A stretch of 64,000 nt of DNA from UBA3839 sp902776985 (GTDB lineage Bacteria; Bacteroidota; Bacteroidia; Bacteroidales; Bacteroidaceae), in contig CACYSD010000001.1 of the NCBI GenBank assembly GCA_902776985.1, positions 124,001-188,000 on the forward strand. The letters are read 5' to 3'. How positions within the stretch are numbered: the first letter of the stretch is position 1; every line of letters begins with the position of its first letter. The notes below the pieces were generated by a model. The model was not told the origin of the DNA, did no database searches, and was given only the letters and a program-made list of their open reading frames with translations. Both the position numbers and the translations under genes were made by a program. Positions 1-9,209 of this stretch are shown in pieces.

Positions 1-1
1 T

Positions 2-1348
2 ACAGCCGGAATGATCACAGCGCTGAACGTGTTTGTAAACCGCTGGGACACTTGGGTGCTGGGTGAGGAGTTCTCTCGCATCAGTTTCCACAGCATCGGC
101 CACAACTTCGAGCACGCCTTCGTGTGGGACAACGACAACTTCAACACCAACCTGTTTGCACACCCATATCACGGAAACCTTTACTTCAACTCAGCCCGTG
201 CCAACGGCTATAACTTCTGGGAGTCATATCCATGTGCCTTGGGCGGCTCTCTGATGTGGGAGTTCTTCGGTGAAATCACACCGCCAGCTATCAACGACCT
301 GATGGCTACTTCCATTGGTGGTACCTGCATCGGTGAAATCGCCTTCCGTGTGAGCGACCTCTTCTACGATGACCGTGAGGTTGGTTTCAGCCGTTTCCTC
401 CGTGAGCTTGGCGGTGCCCTCATCTCTCCTATGAAAGGACTGAAGCGTGTACTCACCGGTGAGGCATGGAAACGGAGGAGCAGTCATTATCTATACCACG
501 ACTACAGCCGCATACCTGTGAGCTACAGTGTATCGTTCGGTGACCGCTACTTAGCTGACGATCGCGCCCTGTTCCGAGGCGAGCATAACCCATACCTGGA
601 ACTGGGTTTGGAGTACGGCGACCCATACAATAACGACGAGAACAAGCCATTCGACTTCTTCCACGCCAATGCTACATTCGGATTCTCCAGCAACCAGCCT
701 GCCGTCAACCGATTGAATTTGCTGGGACGTCTTTGGGGCACTTCGATTGCAGACACAAAGAAATTCGAAGCTGACTTCGGTCTCTTCCAGCACTTCAACT
801 TCTACAACTCCGAGGCAGTGAAGGATGGCACAGACCTCATCCCATACCGCATCAGCGAAGCAGCCTCTGTGGGTCCAGGTCTCATCTACAGATTCCCACA
901 GTTAGAGGAGCGTATGAACCTGGAACAGCGCATCTACCTGAGCGGAATCCTGCTTGGCGGCTCTCTCAGCGACTACCTCTATATCCAAGAGCGCGACTAC
1001 AACATGGGTAGCGGATTCTCGGCTAAGATACAAACGAACATGGACATCAAGAAGGTGGGCTATATGAACATCGATGCCAACTACTTCCACATCTTCACAT
1101 GGAAAGGCTACGACCGTTCGGAATGGGTTGGCAAGGAAGGCTTCGAACTTGACTACACCAACGCTCAAGGAGACCCGGGCAACACTCGTATGCTTGCCTT
1201 CAACGCCGACTTCGGCCTTTACCTCACTAAGAACCTCTCAGTAAATCTGCGAGGCAGCTATTTCTGGCGCCATGCACATTACCGTGACTTCAAGGACGTC
1301 GATGCAAGGACATTCGAACTCCGTGCTGGACTGACCTATAAACTCTGA
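2..1348 (+). CDS. DUF3943-type outer-membrane protein (5' end missing)
   Basis: The reading frame is open to the window edge, so the ATG at 11 is internal and the N-terminus, with any signal peptide, lies outside. The visible 445+ residues start with a run rich in aromatic residues and glycine, including NRWDTWVLGEEF and WEFFGEITPPAINDL, which I associate with the DUF3943 family of Bacteroidota. The remainder alternates short hydrophobic and polar strands with many Tyr, Phe and Gly and ends in ELRAGLTYKL, as expected of an outer-membrane beta-barrel. The substrate or role of the family is unknown to me. The patatin-like gene follows 29 bp downstream on the same strand, so co-transcription is likely. 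Family assignment is from memory of conserved motifs, not from a search. Confidence 0.75.
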   Translation, partial: TAGMITALNVFVNRWDTWVLGEEFSRISFHSIGHNFEHAFVWDNDNFNTNLFAHPYHGNLYFNSARANGYNFWESYPCALGGSLMWEFFGEITPPAINDLMATSIGGTCIGEIAFRVSDLFYDDREVGFSRFLRELGGALISPMKGLKRVLTGEAWKRRSSHYLYHDYSRIPVSYSVSFGDRYLADDRALFRGEHNPYLELGLEYGDPYNNDENKPFDFFHANATFGFSSNQPAVNRLNLLGRLWGTSIADTKKFEADFGLFQHFNFYNSEAVKDGTDLIPYRISEAASVGPGLIYRFPQLEERMNLEQRIYLSGILLGGSLSDYLYIQERDYNMGSGFSAKIQTNMDIKKVGYMNIDANYFHIFTWKGYDRSEWVGKEGFELDYTNAQGDPGNTRMLAFNADFGLYLTKNLSVNLRGSYFWRHAHYRDFKDVDARTFELRAGLTYKL

Positions 1349-1377
1349 TAATGTCAAAGCTACAGACTTAAGAGAAT

Positions 1378-3642
1378 ATGAAGAAGATACTATTTATACT
1401 TTTTGCGCTGCTTAGCAGCACTATAATGGCTGAGACACAGGCCGAGACACAGGCTGACAGCACAGCGACAGGTAGAAAGAAAGTTGCTGTGGTGCTGAGC
1501 GGTGGCGGAGCCAAGGGTATGGCTCATATCGGTGTGCTGAAAGTGCTTGAACGAGCCGGCATCCCCATTGACATCATTACCGGAACGTCAATTGGCAGCA
1601 TCGTAGGAGGACTATACTCCATCGGTTACAACGCCAACGCCCTCGACTCAATCGTAAGGGCACAAGACTGGGGATATGTCATCACCGACAAGGAGAACCT
1701 AGCCAACCAGAGTCTCAATGACCGCAAGAAGCAGTACACCTACATATTCTCAACCGGCAAGGCTATCGGCAAGCACGACAGAAGCGGAGGCGGACTCATA
1801 AGAGGAAAGAACTTGGCAGAACTGTTCCAGAGACTATGCAACGGATACACAGACTCTCTCAACTTCTCACGTGACCTGCCCATTGAGTTTGCCTGTGTCG
1901 CCACCGACATAATGACCAATACCGAGGAGGTATTCCATAGCGGAAGACTACCCCAGGCTATGAGGGCATCAATGTCCATACCAGCTGCGTTCGCACCCGT
2001 GAGAATCGGAGACAAAGTGCTCGTTGACGGAGGTCTGCGCAACAACTTCCCTGTTGACGTAGCCCGTGACATGGGAGCCGATATCGTCATTGGCATCACT
2101 CTCTCCGAAAAGTCAAAGACAGCGGAGGAGATACACGGTACCATGGACATCGTGGGACAGATCATAGACATGAACTGTGTGAACAAGTATGAAGAGAACA
2201 AATCGCTGACCGACCTCTACATGAACGTTGACCCACGCAATTTCTCCACTGCCAGTTTCACACCTACCGCCATAGACTCACTAATTCGCTACGGAGAGGA
2301 AGAGGCCATGCGGCACTGGGACGAAATTATCGCTCTTAAGAGCAAGATTGGAATCGACGATTCGTTCCGTCCAGTAATACTGCAGCCACGCCGTCCACAG
2401 GTGTTGACAGAGAAGCAACGCATCACGGGATTCACATTCGAAAACATGACTCCCCATGCAGAGCGTTTCCTACGGCAGAAGTTTCACCTGAACAAGACCG
2501 ACAGCATAGATGCGAAACTTGAACAGTCACTCACCACATCCATGCGCATTGACCTTTTCTACCAGACTGCTGAATGTAGGCTAATACCAGATGGCGACGG
2601 AGTTAACGTCACACTCTCGGCAGGTAACCGTAAGTCCATGCGTTTCCATGCCGGTGCCCGTTACGACTCTGAGGAATATGCAGCCGTTCAGCTCGGTCTG
2701 GAATTGCCGTTTAACACTGCTACACCTGTCAACACCGACATCACGCTCCGACTTGGCAAACGCTTCATGGCACGTGGCGAAATCACCGTACATCCACGAA
2801 GCTACACACGTCCTATGCTAAGCTACACATTCCGTCGCAACGATGTGGATGTATATATGAACGGTGACCGCGACTACAATATACTATACAATCAGATGCA
2901 GGCAGAATTCCTTCCAATCAACCTGGACCTTCGCCACTTCAACCTGCAAATGGGTTTGCGCTGGGACTTCATGCACTACCGCAGCAAACTCGGCTCAGAC
3001 AACTCCGTACAGTTTACTCTTAAAAACGAACACTTCATCAGTTATCGTGCACGTCTGAACTACAACAGTGAGGACAACTGGATATTCCCCACTCGCGGTG
3101 CGAGATTCAAAGCTGAATATGCCTACTTGACCAACAACTTCGCCAAGCTTAACATACGTGCGGACGACGGAAGCATAGTAGGCAAGACAACTGGTATGAG
3201 CGATGTCAGTGTGGACTGGCGCAAGTCATTCCCCATAGGCAGCAGATTCGTACTCCAGCCCATGCTCTACGGACGTATGCTCTTTGGGAAGAGTGTTCCT
3301 ACCATATACGGCAACACCATCGGAGGTGAATGGTTCGGTCATTATATTGAGCAGCAGATGCCATTCGCCGGAATAAGCAACATGGAATACATCGACCGCC
3401 ATTTCGCAGCCGTCCAACTGCAAGCACAGCAGCATATAGGCAATAACAGCTACGTTCTGATTCGCGCCGCTGCCGCCCAACAGGCTGACAAGCTTAAGAA
3501 CCTTTTCGACAACCGTACCATACTCGGAATCCAGGGAGCGTATTACTACAATACTTTGTTCGGTCCGTTAGGAGCCTCCATCGGATACAGCAACCACACC
3601 AAGAAGCCTTACGTATTCGTTAACCTCGGATATGTATTCTAA
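1378..3642 (+). CDS. Patatin-like phospholipase with C-terminal Omp85-like barrel
   Basis: A 754-residue protein with an N-terminal signal peptide (hydrophobic residues 4-18) followed by a patatin domain. The oxyanion motif GGGAKG lies at residues 42-47, the nucleophile motif GTSIG at 69-73 (Ser71) and the catalytic Asp in VDGG at Asp217, so the Ser-Asp dyad is intact. From about residue 340 there is a POTRA-like stretch and then a barrel: alternating strands, the Omp85-like segment NWIFPTRGARF, and a terminal aromatic beta-signal ending in YVF. The architecture matches the PlpD/BamA-type patatin family, which places a lipase domain at the outer membrane. The physiological lipid substrate is unknown. 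The ATG start leaves a normal signal peptide. It lies 29 bp after the DUF3943 gene and 41 bp before the GH43-like gene. Confidence 0.9.
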   Translation: MKKILFILFALLSSTIMAETQAETQADSTATGRKKVAVVLSGGGAKGMAHIGVLKVLERAGIPIDIITGTSIGSIVGGLYSIGYNANALDSIVRAQDWGYVITDKENLANQSLNDRKKQYTYIFSTGKAIGKHDRSGGGLIRGKNLAELFQRLCNGYTDSLNFSRDLPIEFACVATDIMTNTEEVFHSGRLPQAMRASMSIPAAFAPVRIGDKVLVDGGLRNNFPVDVARDMGADIVIGITLSEKSKTAEEIHGTMDIVGQIIDMNCVNKYEENKSLTDLYMNVDPRNFSTASFTPTAIDSLIRYGEEEAMRHWDEIIALKSKIGIDDSFRPVILQPRRPQVLTEKQRITGFTFENMTPHAERFLRQKFHLNKTDSIDAKLEQSLTTSMRIDLFYQTAECRLIPDGDGVNVTLSAGNRKSMRFHAGARYDSEEYAAVQLGLELPFNTATPVNTDITLRLGKRFMARGEITVHPRSYTRPMLSYTFRRNDVDVYMNGDRDYNILYNQMQAEFLPINLDLRHFNLQMGLRWDFMHYRSKLGSDNSVQFTLKNEHFISYRARLNYNSEDNWIFPTRGARFKAEYAYLTNNFAKLNIRADDGSIVGKTTGMSDVSVDWRKSFPIGSRFVLQPMLYGRMLFGKSVPTIYGNTIGGEWFGHYIEQQMPFAGISNMEYIDRHFAAVQLQAQQHIGNNSYVLIRAAAAQQADKLKNLFDNRTILGIQGAYYYNTLFGPLGASIGYSNHTKKPYVFVNLGYVF

Positions 3643-3683
3643 GCCTCCTCACCCCTAAAACTACAATTATCAAAATACACAAA

Positions 3684-4715
3684 ATGAAGAAGATATTAAT
3701 ATTTTTATTGTGTGCTATTTCAATCTCTACCAGTGCAAATGCCCAGAACAAGCAGAAAGGCACCTATGGCTATCTTTACTGCCACATGGGTGGAGACGGA
3801 GAATATACAGCCTACGCTATAAGCCGCGACGGTTTCCACTACGAAGACGTAGCCGGAGGACGTCCTATTTTCGACGTGAAGGAGCATGCCCGAATTGAGG
3901 GCGGCACACGTGACGCATATATCTGCCGCCGCCACAAAGGCAAAGGCTATCTGATGGTAACTACCGACATGTGTGTGGCAAAATCACATAAGTGGGACAA
4001 TTACGGAATGGATCTCCTTCGCAGCAACGACCTCATCAACTGGGAATCCGTTACGTTTGACTTCCGCAAAGGTCCATCGATATTCTGCGACCCCGAAAGT
4101 CCGGATATCTATAAAGACTGGTCAACTGTCAACCGAGTGTGGGCGCCACAGATATTCTGGGATCCTTACTACACCTGGGCTGACGGCAAACGCGGAGGTT
4201 ATTTCATCTATTACTCACTCTGGAACAGTGCCGAAGAGAAGTACGACCGAATGTACTACAGCTATGCCGATGAGTCTTTTACGAAACTCACTAAACCACG
4301 TCTGCTTTTCGACTGGGGCTATGCAACCATCGATGCGGACATCAACTACTTAAAGAGCGATGGGCTTTACCACATGCTCATAAAGAAAGAAGGCGGACAT
4401 CCAGGTATATTCACAGCAACGGCTAAATCCCTTACAGGTCCTTGGAGTGAACCTGTGGAAGACGACTACGTCAGTTTCGAAGGGAACAAGAAATGCGAGG
4501 GAAGCAGTGCATTCCAACTCGTTGGTGACGACAACTGGTGTGTGGCATACATAGAATACTCTTCCAATCCTAAGCACTACCGCATCTGTCGCGCAGATAA
4601 GAACCTCCGCAATTTCCGTGATCCGGTTGACATCAAGGGTGTGCGTTCACCTCAACACGGATCATTCATGCGACTGACAAAGAAAGAATACAAACGCTTG
4701 CAGAATCTGAAGTAA
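3684..4715 (+). CDS. GH43-like family glycoside hydrolase, secreted
   Basis: A 343-residue protein starting with a signal peptide (MKKILIFLLCAIS, cleavage likely after SANA). The body shows five-bladed-propeller GH43 features: YAISRDG with the early Asp, RDAYI, VWAPQIFWD, the central Asp in TIDADINY and the acidic motif KCEGSSAF with a plausible general acid Glu. These match the catalytic triad layout of GH43 arabinosidases/xylosidases, but the linkage cleaved cannot be told from sequence. Length is normal for a single-domain enzyme with no added carbohydrate-binding module. fmt begins 9 bp after its stop, so it may be transcribed with housekeeping genes and is not part of an evident polysaccharide-utilisation locus (no susC/susD here). 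Confidence 0.85.
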   Translation: MKKILIFLLCAISISTSANAQNKQKGTYGYLYCHMGGDGEYTAYAISRDGFHYEDVAGGRPIFDVKEHARIEGGTRDAYICRRHKGKGYLMVTTDMCVAKSHKWDNYGMDLLRSNDLINWESVTFDFRKGPSIFCDPESPDIYKDWSTVNRVWAPQIFWDPYYTWADGKRGGYFIYYSLWNSAEEKYDRMYYSYADESFTKLTKPRLLFDWGYATIDADINYLKSDGLYHMLIKKEGGHPGIFTATAKSLTGPWSEPVEDDYVSFEGNKKCEGSSAFQLVGDDNWCVAYIEYSSNPKHYRICRADKNLRNFRDPVDIKGVRSPQHGSFMRLTKKEYKRLQNLK

Positions 4716-4724
4716 GACTGAATT

Positions 4725-5705
4725 ATGACAAAGGAAGATTTAAGAATAGTATATATGGGAACACCAGAGTTCGCTGTGGAAAGCCTGCGAGCTTTGGTTG
4801 AAGGTGGTTATAATGTAGTTGGAGTTATCACAATGCCTGACAAGCCGATTGGCCGTCACGGCAGCGTGCTGCAACCAAGTCCTGTGAAGCAATATGCCGT
4901 GGAGCAAGGACTGCGTGTACTTCAGCCCGAAAAACTGAAAGATGAGGCGTTTGTTGAAGAACTGCGTAGCCTCAAGGCAGATCTGCAAATCGTCGTTGCC
5001 TTCCGTATGTTGCCGGAAATAGTCTGGGCAATGCCACCTATGGGTACATTCAACCTGCACGCATCGCTCCTGCCACAGTACCGAGGTGCAGCCCCTATCA
5101 ACTGGGCTGTGATAAACGGAGAGACAGAGACAGGCATCACAACTTTCTTCCTGAAACACGAAATTGACACAGGCAAGGTGATTCAGCAAGTACGGATTCC
5201 TATCAGCGACACCGACTGTGTGGGAGATGTGCACGACAAACTGATGATGCTTGGAGGGAAACTCGTAACGGAAACGGTTGACAACATCATCGCAGGAACC
5301 ATACATCCATTGGAACAGGATGAAATGTCGGAAGGAATTGAACTGAAACCAGCTCCGAAAATTTTCCGCGAAACCTGCCGGATAGACTGGAGTTTGCCGA
5401 TGAAACGCATCTACGACTTCATTCGCGGTCTCAGTCCCTACCCTGCCGCATGGACAGAACTGGAAAAGCCCAACAAGGATGGCAACAAAGAATGTCTGCA
5501 ACTAAAAATCTACGAAACAGATAAACTGGCTGACAAACACTCCGCTCCAGTCGGTACAATACTCTCCGACGGTAAGACATATCTGCATGTTGTTTGCACA
5601 GACGGGACTCTGAATATAAAGACTCTGCAACTTGCAGGCAAGAAACGCATGGGTATTGCCGATTTCCTGCGTGGGAACGACGTCTGCAACGCCCGAGTTT
5701 GTTAA
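4725..5705 (+). CDS. fmt: Methionyl-tRNA formyltransferase
   Basis: A 326-residue enzyme that formylates Met-tRNA(fMet) using 10-formyltetrahydrofolate, in the cytoplasm. The formyltransferase signature is visible: Asn110, His112 and the segment SLLPQYRGAAPINWA (114-128), with the catalytic Asp in HEIDTG at 148. The N-terminal IVYMGTPEFAV Rossmann strand is typical, and the C-terminal OB-like domain follows from about residue 215. Length is close to the roughly 315 residues of the E. coli enzyme. The ATG at 4725 gives MTKEDLRIVYMGTPEF; the next ATG would cut into the first strand. It sits 9 bp after the GH43-like gene. A 214-bp gap with a promoter follows. Confidence 0.96.
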   Translation: MTKEDLRIVYMGTPEFAVESLRALVEGGYNVVGVITMPDKPIGRHGSVLQPSPVKQYAVEQGLRVLQPEKLKDEAFVEELRSLKADLQIVVAFRMLPEIVWAMPPMGTFNLHASLLPQYRGAAPINWAVINGETETGITTFFLKHEIDTGKVIQQVRIPISDTDCVGDVHDKLMMLGGKLVTETVDNIIAGTIHPLEQDEMSEGIELKPAPKIFRETCRIDWSLPMKRIYDFIRGLSPYPAAWTELEKPNKDGNKECLQLKIYETDKLADKHSAPVGTILSDGKTYLHVVCTDGTLNIKTLQLAGKKRMGIADFLRGNDVCNARVC

Positions 5706-5739
5706 AAATTGCACGAAAAGGCAAAAAAAAATGCAAAGA

Positions 5740-5771
5740 TTTGGAAATATTAAATCTTTTGCGTTACTTTG
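5740..5771 (+). promoter_or_regulatory. Bacteroidota-type promoter for the ECF sigma gene
   Basis: A TTTG at 5740-5743 is followed after 20 bp by TTACTTTG at 5764-5771. This fits the -33 TTTG / -7 TAnnTTTG promoter of Bacteroidota except for T instead of A at the second position of the -7 box. Transcription would start near 5778 and give an about 140-nt leader before the sigma-factor ATG at 5920. Confidence 0.55.
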
Positions 5772-5919
5772 CCCACGGTTTTTAGCAAAAATGTGTTAAA
5801 GTGTAATACTCGCAGGCTGCTGAATCCGCATATTTATTCATTTTTTTAATACTCAATTATCAACTAAAACATCATTGCCTATCGATAAAACATTACGCTA
5901 AACTAAATTAAAAAGCATA

Positions 5920-6513
5920 ATGAAAGAACTTAAACGATTGACCGACGAAGAGTTGGTACAGTCATTTCAAGATGGTAATGATGTTGCTTTCGATGTATTG
6001 TTACAAAGATACGAAAGCAAGGTTTACTCATATATTTATTACGCGTTGAAGAACGAGGAAGAGGCGCAGGACCTTTTCCAGGAAGTGTTTATGCGTATTG
6101 TCTCAACCATTAAGTCTGGTCGTTACAATAACATGAACAAATTTGCTTCATGGCTCATGCGTATCACCCATAACCAGGTTATTGACTATCATCGTCAGAA
6201 CAAATCCGACAAACTCCTGTCAAACGACGAATCGGAGTACGATCTGTTCAACGATGCATCAATGGCTGTGGATGAGAACCGCGAACGTGAGATGATTGAC
6301 GCTCAGACTCTCAACGAAGTGAAACAGCTTATTGCCATGCTTCCAGAATCTCAGCGTGAAGTGGTTCTGTTGCGCTTCTACGAAGATCTCAGCTTCAAGG
6401 AGATTGCAGCAAAAACCAATGTCAGCATCAATACAGCCTTAGGCCGCATGCGCTATGCCCTCATCAACATGCGTCGCCTGGCACGCCGCAACAACATCAG
6501 TCTGGCAGGATAA
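5920..6513 (+). CDS. ECF-type RNA polymerase sigma-70 factor
   Basis: A 197-residue sigma factor. Region 2 spans about residues 20-95, with LLQRYESKVYSYIYYALKN and the DLFQEVFMRI motif for core and -10 recognition, followed by FASWLMRITHNQVIDYHRQ. Region 4 spans about 135-185, with LPESQREVVLLRFYEDLSF and the helix-turn-helix FKEIAAKTNVSINTALGRMR. Regions 1.2 and 3 are missing, as expected of the ECF group. No anti-sigma or FecR-like gene is adjacent, so it is not one of the TonB-linked cell-surface signalling sigma factors. It has its own upstream promoter-like sequence and a downstream terminator, so it is probably monocistronic. Its regulon cannot be inferred. Confidence 0.93.
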   Translation: MKELKRLTDEELVQSFQDGNDVAFDVLLQRYESKVYSYIYYALKNEEEAQDLFQEVFMRIVSTIKSGRYNNMNKFASWLMRITHNQVIDYHRQNKSDKLLSNDESEYDLFNDASMAVDENREREMIDAQTLNEVKQLIAMLPESQREVVLLRFYEDLSFKEIAAKTNVSINTALGRMRYALINMRRLARRNNISLAG

Positions 6514-6550
6514 GTACGTTAAGCAATTACTTTTTTAATAAAACAATAAA

Positions 6551-6590
6551 AAACCACAGCGATGCGATAAGCGTCGTTGTGGTTTTTTTG
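6551..6590. terminator. Bidirectional intrinsic terminator
   Basis: The stem AACCACAGCGATGC pairs with GCGTCGTTGTGGTT (two G-U pairs) around a short GATAA loop. T-runs occur on the + side after 6583 and, read from the other strand, before 6551. It lies between the convergent sigma-factor and prfC genes and can serve both. Confidence 0.9.
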
Positions 6591-6610
6591 TTTTAAAATC
6601 AACCGGTTCC

Positions 6611-8269
6611 TTAGAACTCACTAGTGAAGTGGAACTTGATATTTTTGAAGTCCTGCTGAGCCATCATGAGCACATAGCTGGAGTCGGCAAGGAACACATC
6701 GCGTCCTTCACGGTCACGAGCCATATACTGATACTTGCGCTTCTTGAAGTTTTCGTACTCTGCTTCATCGTCGCTTTCAATCCAGCACGCTTTGTAAAGG
6801 CTGGCAGGTTCCCATTTACAGAGCGCATTATACTCATTTTCAAGACGATACTGGATAACTTCAAACTGCAACTGACCTACGGTTCCGATGAGTTTGCGAC
6901 CGTTAAACTGATTGATGAACAGCTGCGCAACACCCTCGTCCATAAGCTGGTTAATACCTTTTTCCAGCTGCTTGGTCTTCATCGGGTCGGCATTTTCGAT
7001 ATATTTGAACATTTCAGGAGAGAACGATGGCAATCCCTTGAAATGCAGTTGTTCACCTTCAGTCAGAGTGTCACCGATTTTGAAGATTCCGTTATCCGGC
7101 AAACCTACGATGTCTCCAGGATATGCTTCCTCAATGGTACTCTTGCGCTGTGCCATGAATTGAGTTGGAGAAGAGAAACGCACAGTTTTGCCCTGACGTA
7201 CATGGAGATAAGGAGCGTTGCGGACGAACTTTCCTGAGCAGACCTTGCAAAAGGCAGTACATGAACGGTGGTTAGGGTCGATGTTCGCGGTTATCTTGAA
7301 GATGAATCCTGTGAATTTCGGTTCATCGGGCTGTACCAAGCGCTCTTCCGCTGTAGTAGGACGTGGACGCGGTGCAATCTCCACGAAACAGTCGAGCAGT
7401 TCCTGCACACCGAAGTTATTAAGTGCAGAACCGAAGAATACTGGGGCAACAGAAGCATCGAGATAATCCTCAACATTGAATTCCGGATATACACCTTCAA
7501 TAAGTTCAAGGTCATCACGCAGTTTCTGAGCATCTTCAGCTCCGACATGAGCGTCGAGTTCGCTGCTATTGACATCCACCTCCACTTTCTCTGTCACTTT
7601 CTGCTTGTCAGGAGTAAAGAGGTTGAGGTTATTCTCATAAATATTATATACGCCTTTGAAACGAGCACCCTGATTAATAGGCCAAGAGAGCGGACGGACA
7701 CTGATTTGTAGTTCTTCTTCCACCTCATCGAGCAAATCAAACGGGTCGCGACCTTCACGGTCCATCTTGTTGATAAACACTATGACTGGAGTCTTACGCA
7801 TACGGCACACAGTCATGAGTTTACGTGTCTGTGCCTCCACGCCCTTTGCTCCGTCAATCACGATGATTGCGCTGTCAACAGCTGTGAGGGTACGGAAAGT
7901 GTCTTCTGCAAAGTCCTGGTGACCTGGAGTATCGAGGATATTAACTTTATAAGGCTGCTGTCCAGGATCTGCCATAGGAGGCAGGTAGTCAAACTCCATC
8001 ACAGATGTGCTGACAGAGATACCACGCTGCTTCTCTATCTCCATCCAGTCGGATGTAGCAGTCTTCTTGATTTTATTCGATTTCACAGCTCCTGCCACTT
8101 GGATCTGTCCTCCAAAGAGCAGCAGTTTCTCAGTAAGTGTTGTCTTACCCGCATCCGGGTGACTGATAATCGCAAACGTGCGACGGCGGTCTATTTCAGA
8201 CCCACCCCTTCCCCTCCCTGCAAGGGAGGGAGTGGATAGATTATCATTAACTGTATTTTGTTGATTCAT
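6611..8269 (-). CDS. prfC: Peptide chain release factor 3
   Basis: A 552-residue translational GTPase that recycles RF1/RF2 from the ribosome. The P-loop SHPDAGKTT is at about residues 36-44, switch II DTPGHQDF and the NKMD guanine-specificity motif are present, and the EF-G-like C-terminal domains follow (about residues 310-550). It is about 20 residues longer than E. coli RF3. The surplus lies in the N-terminus: residues 12-23 (STPSLAGRGRGG) are the translation of a copy of the C/G-rich repeat found throughout this window, inserted between the start and the conserved RRRTFAIISHPDAGKTT block. The frame is kept, so the protein is probably functional with a short disordered tail. It is the last gene of a minus-strand run behind rmlD (40-bp gap). 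Confidence 0.95.
   Translation of the reverse strand: MNQQNTVNDNLSTPSLAGRGRGGSEIDRRRTFAIISHPDAGKTTLTEKLLLFGGQIQVAGAVKSNKIKKTATSDWMEIEKQRGISVSTSVMEFDYLPPMADPGQQPYKVNILDTPGHQDFAEDTFRTLTAVDSAIIVIDGAKGVEAQTRKLMTVCRMRKTPVIVFINKMDREGRDPFDLLDEVEEELQISVRPLSWPINQGARFKGVYNIYENNLNLFTPDKQKVTEKVEVDVNSSELDAHVGAEDAQKLRDDLELIEGVYPEFNVEDYLDASVAPVFFGSALNNFGVQELLDCFVEIAPRPRPTTAEERLVQPDEPKFTGFIFKITANIDPNHRSCTAFCKVCSGKFVRNAPYLHVRQGKTVRFSSPTQFMAQRKSTIEEAYPGDIVGLPDNGIFKIGDTLTEGEQLHFKGLPSFSPEMFKYIENADPMKTKQLEKGINQLMDEGVAQLFINQFNGRKLIGTVGQLQFEVIQYRLENEYNALCKWEPASLYKACWIESDDEAEYENFKKRKYQYMARDREGRDVFLADSSYVLMMAQQDFKNIKFHFTSEF
8199..8235 (-). repeat. C/G-rich hairpin repeat, copy 1 (inside prfC)
   Basis: On the + strand it begins GACCCACCCC, contains CCCTCCCTGCAAGGGAGGG (a hairpin) and ends in GAGTGG. 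It lies within codons 12-24 of prfC in frame. It is paired with the oppositely oriented copy at 8308-8351 so that the CTCC ends face each other. Confidence 0.85.
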
Positions 8270-8307
8270 TGTTATTTAATTAATTTTTTATATCTGCACA
8301 GAGTTCT

Positions 8308-8351
8308 AACTACTCCCCGCCCTTTACGGGAGGGGTAAGGGGGAGGGTCTT
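8308..8351 (+). repeat. C/G-rich hairpin repeat, copy 2 (3' end of rmlD)
   Basis: It starts AACTACTCCCC, has an internal CCC..ACGGGAGGGG hairpin and ends GGGAGGGTCTT. It encodes the last residues of rmlD (TLPLTPPVKGGE) and provides its TAG stop codon through the conserved CTACTCC end read on the minus strand. Confidence 0.85.
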
Positions 8352-9191
8352 AATGATACATTCTTCGAGTGATGATTCCCAGTGAGGGATGTCGAGATTG
8401 TAAGTCTGTTTGATTTTGGATTTGTCAAGAACTGAGTAGTGAGGACGGGCTGCAGGAGTTGGATATTCGCTGGTATGCAGCGGACGTACGTTGCAGTTGG
8501 TTATTCCTGCAATGCGGTGAATGGCAAGAGTGAAGTCGTACCATGAGCACACACCTTCATTGCTGAAATGATAAATGCCTGGAACTATGCCTTGATTGAT
8601 GGCATTCATGATTACGTTTGCCAAATCACGGGCATAGGTTGGAGTTCCTATCTGGTCGAAAATTACTCCAAGACTATCTCTTTCCTTTCCAAGACGAATC
8701 ATGGTCTTCACAAAGTTGTTGCCGAAAGAGGAATAGAGCCATGCAGTGCGGATAATCATTGCCTTTGAGCAGTTGGCAGTCACCAGCTGTTCACCGCCGA
8801 GTTTTGTTCTTCCATACACTGACTGCGGACAAGTTGGCTGATCCTCAGTATAAGGAATATGGTTGGTCCCGTCGAACACGTAGTCCGTGCTTATCTGAAC
8901 CATATACCCGCCTCTGCGCTCCACTGCAGCAGCAAGATAACCAGGTGCGACAGAGTTGAGCAGATTGCAAAGTTCAGCATTTTCCTCAGCCTTGTCTACC
9001 GCAGTATATGCCGCACAGTTCACAATGCAGTCAACGGCATTGTCCTGCACGAACTTTTCTGTAGCTGAAGCATCGGTTATGTCAAGTTCTTCTACGTCTG
9101 TAAAGAAATAGGTGTGTTGCGGATTCTGTTTTGCCACCAGTTGCAGTTCATTGCCGAGCTGGCCGTTGCATCCTGTGATAAGTATATTCAT
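8310..9191 (-). CDS. rfbD: dTDP-4-dehydrorhamnose reductase
   Basis: A 293-residue short-chain-dehydrogenase-type enzyme for the last step of dTDP-L-rhamnose synthesis (reduction of dTDP-4-keto-L-rhamnose). Visible are the nucleotide-binding ITGCNGQLG at residues 5-13, the ISTDYVFDG strand at 100-108, and the catalytic Tyr126/Lys130 pair in YGRTK. Length matches RmlD (about 299). The last 12 residues (TLPLTPPVKGGE) come from a copy of the C/G-rich repeat; the natural end was probably near IIK. No rmlA, rmlB or rmlC is next to it, so the pathway is split. It follows the DUF4924 gene by 18 bp and precedes prfC. Confidence 0.93.
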   Translation of the reverse strand: MNILITGCNGQLGNELQLVAKQNPQHTYFFTDVEELDITDASATEKFVQDNAVDCIVNCAAYTAVDKAEENAELCNLLNSVAPGYLAAAVERRGGYMVQISTDYVFDGTNHIPYTEDQPTCPQSVYGRTKLGGEQLVTANCSKAMIIRTAWLYSSFGNNFVKTMIRLGKERDSLGVIFDQIGTPTYARDLANVIMNAINQGIVPGIYHFSNEGVCSWYDFTLAIHRIAGITNCNVRPLHTSEYPTPAARPHYSVLDKSKIKQTYNLDIPHWESSLEECIIKTLPLTPPVKGGE

Positions 9192-9209
9192 CTTGTTTCC
9201 GGTATTTTC

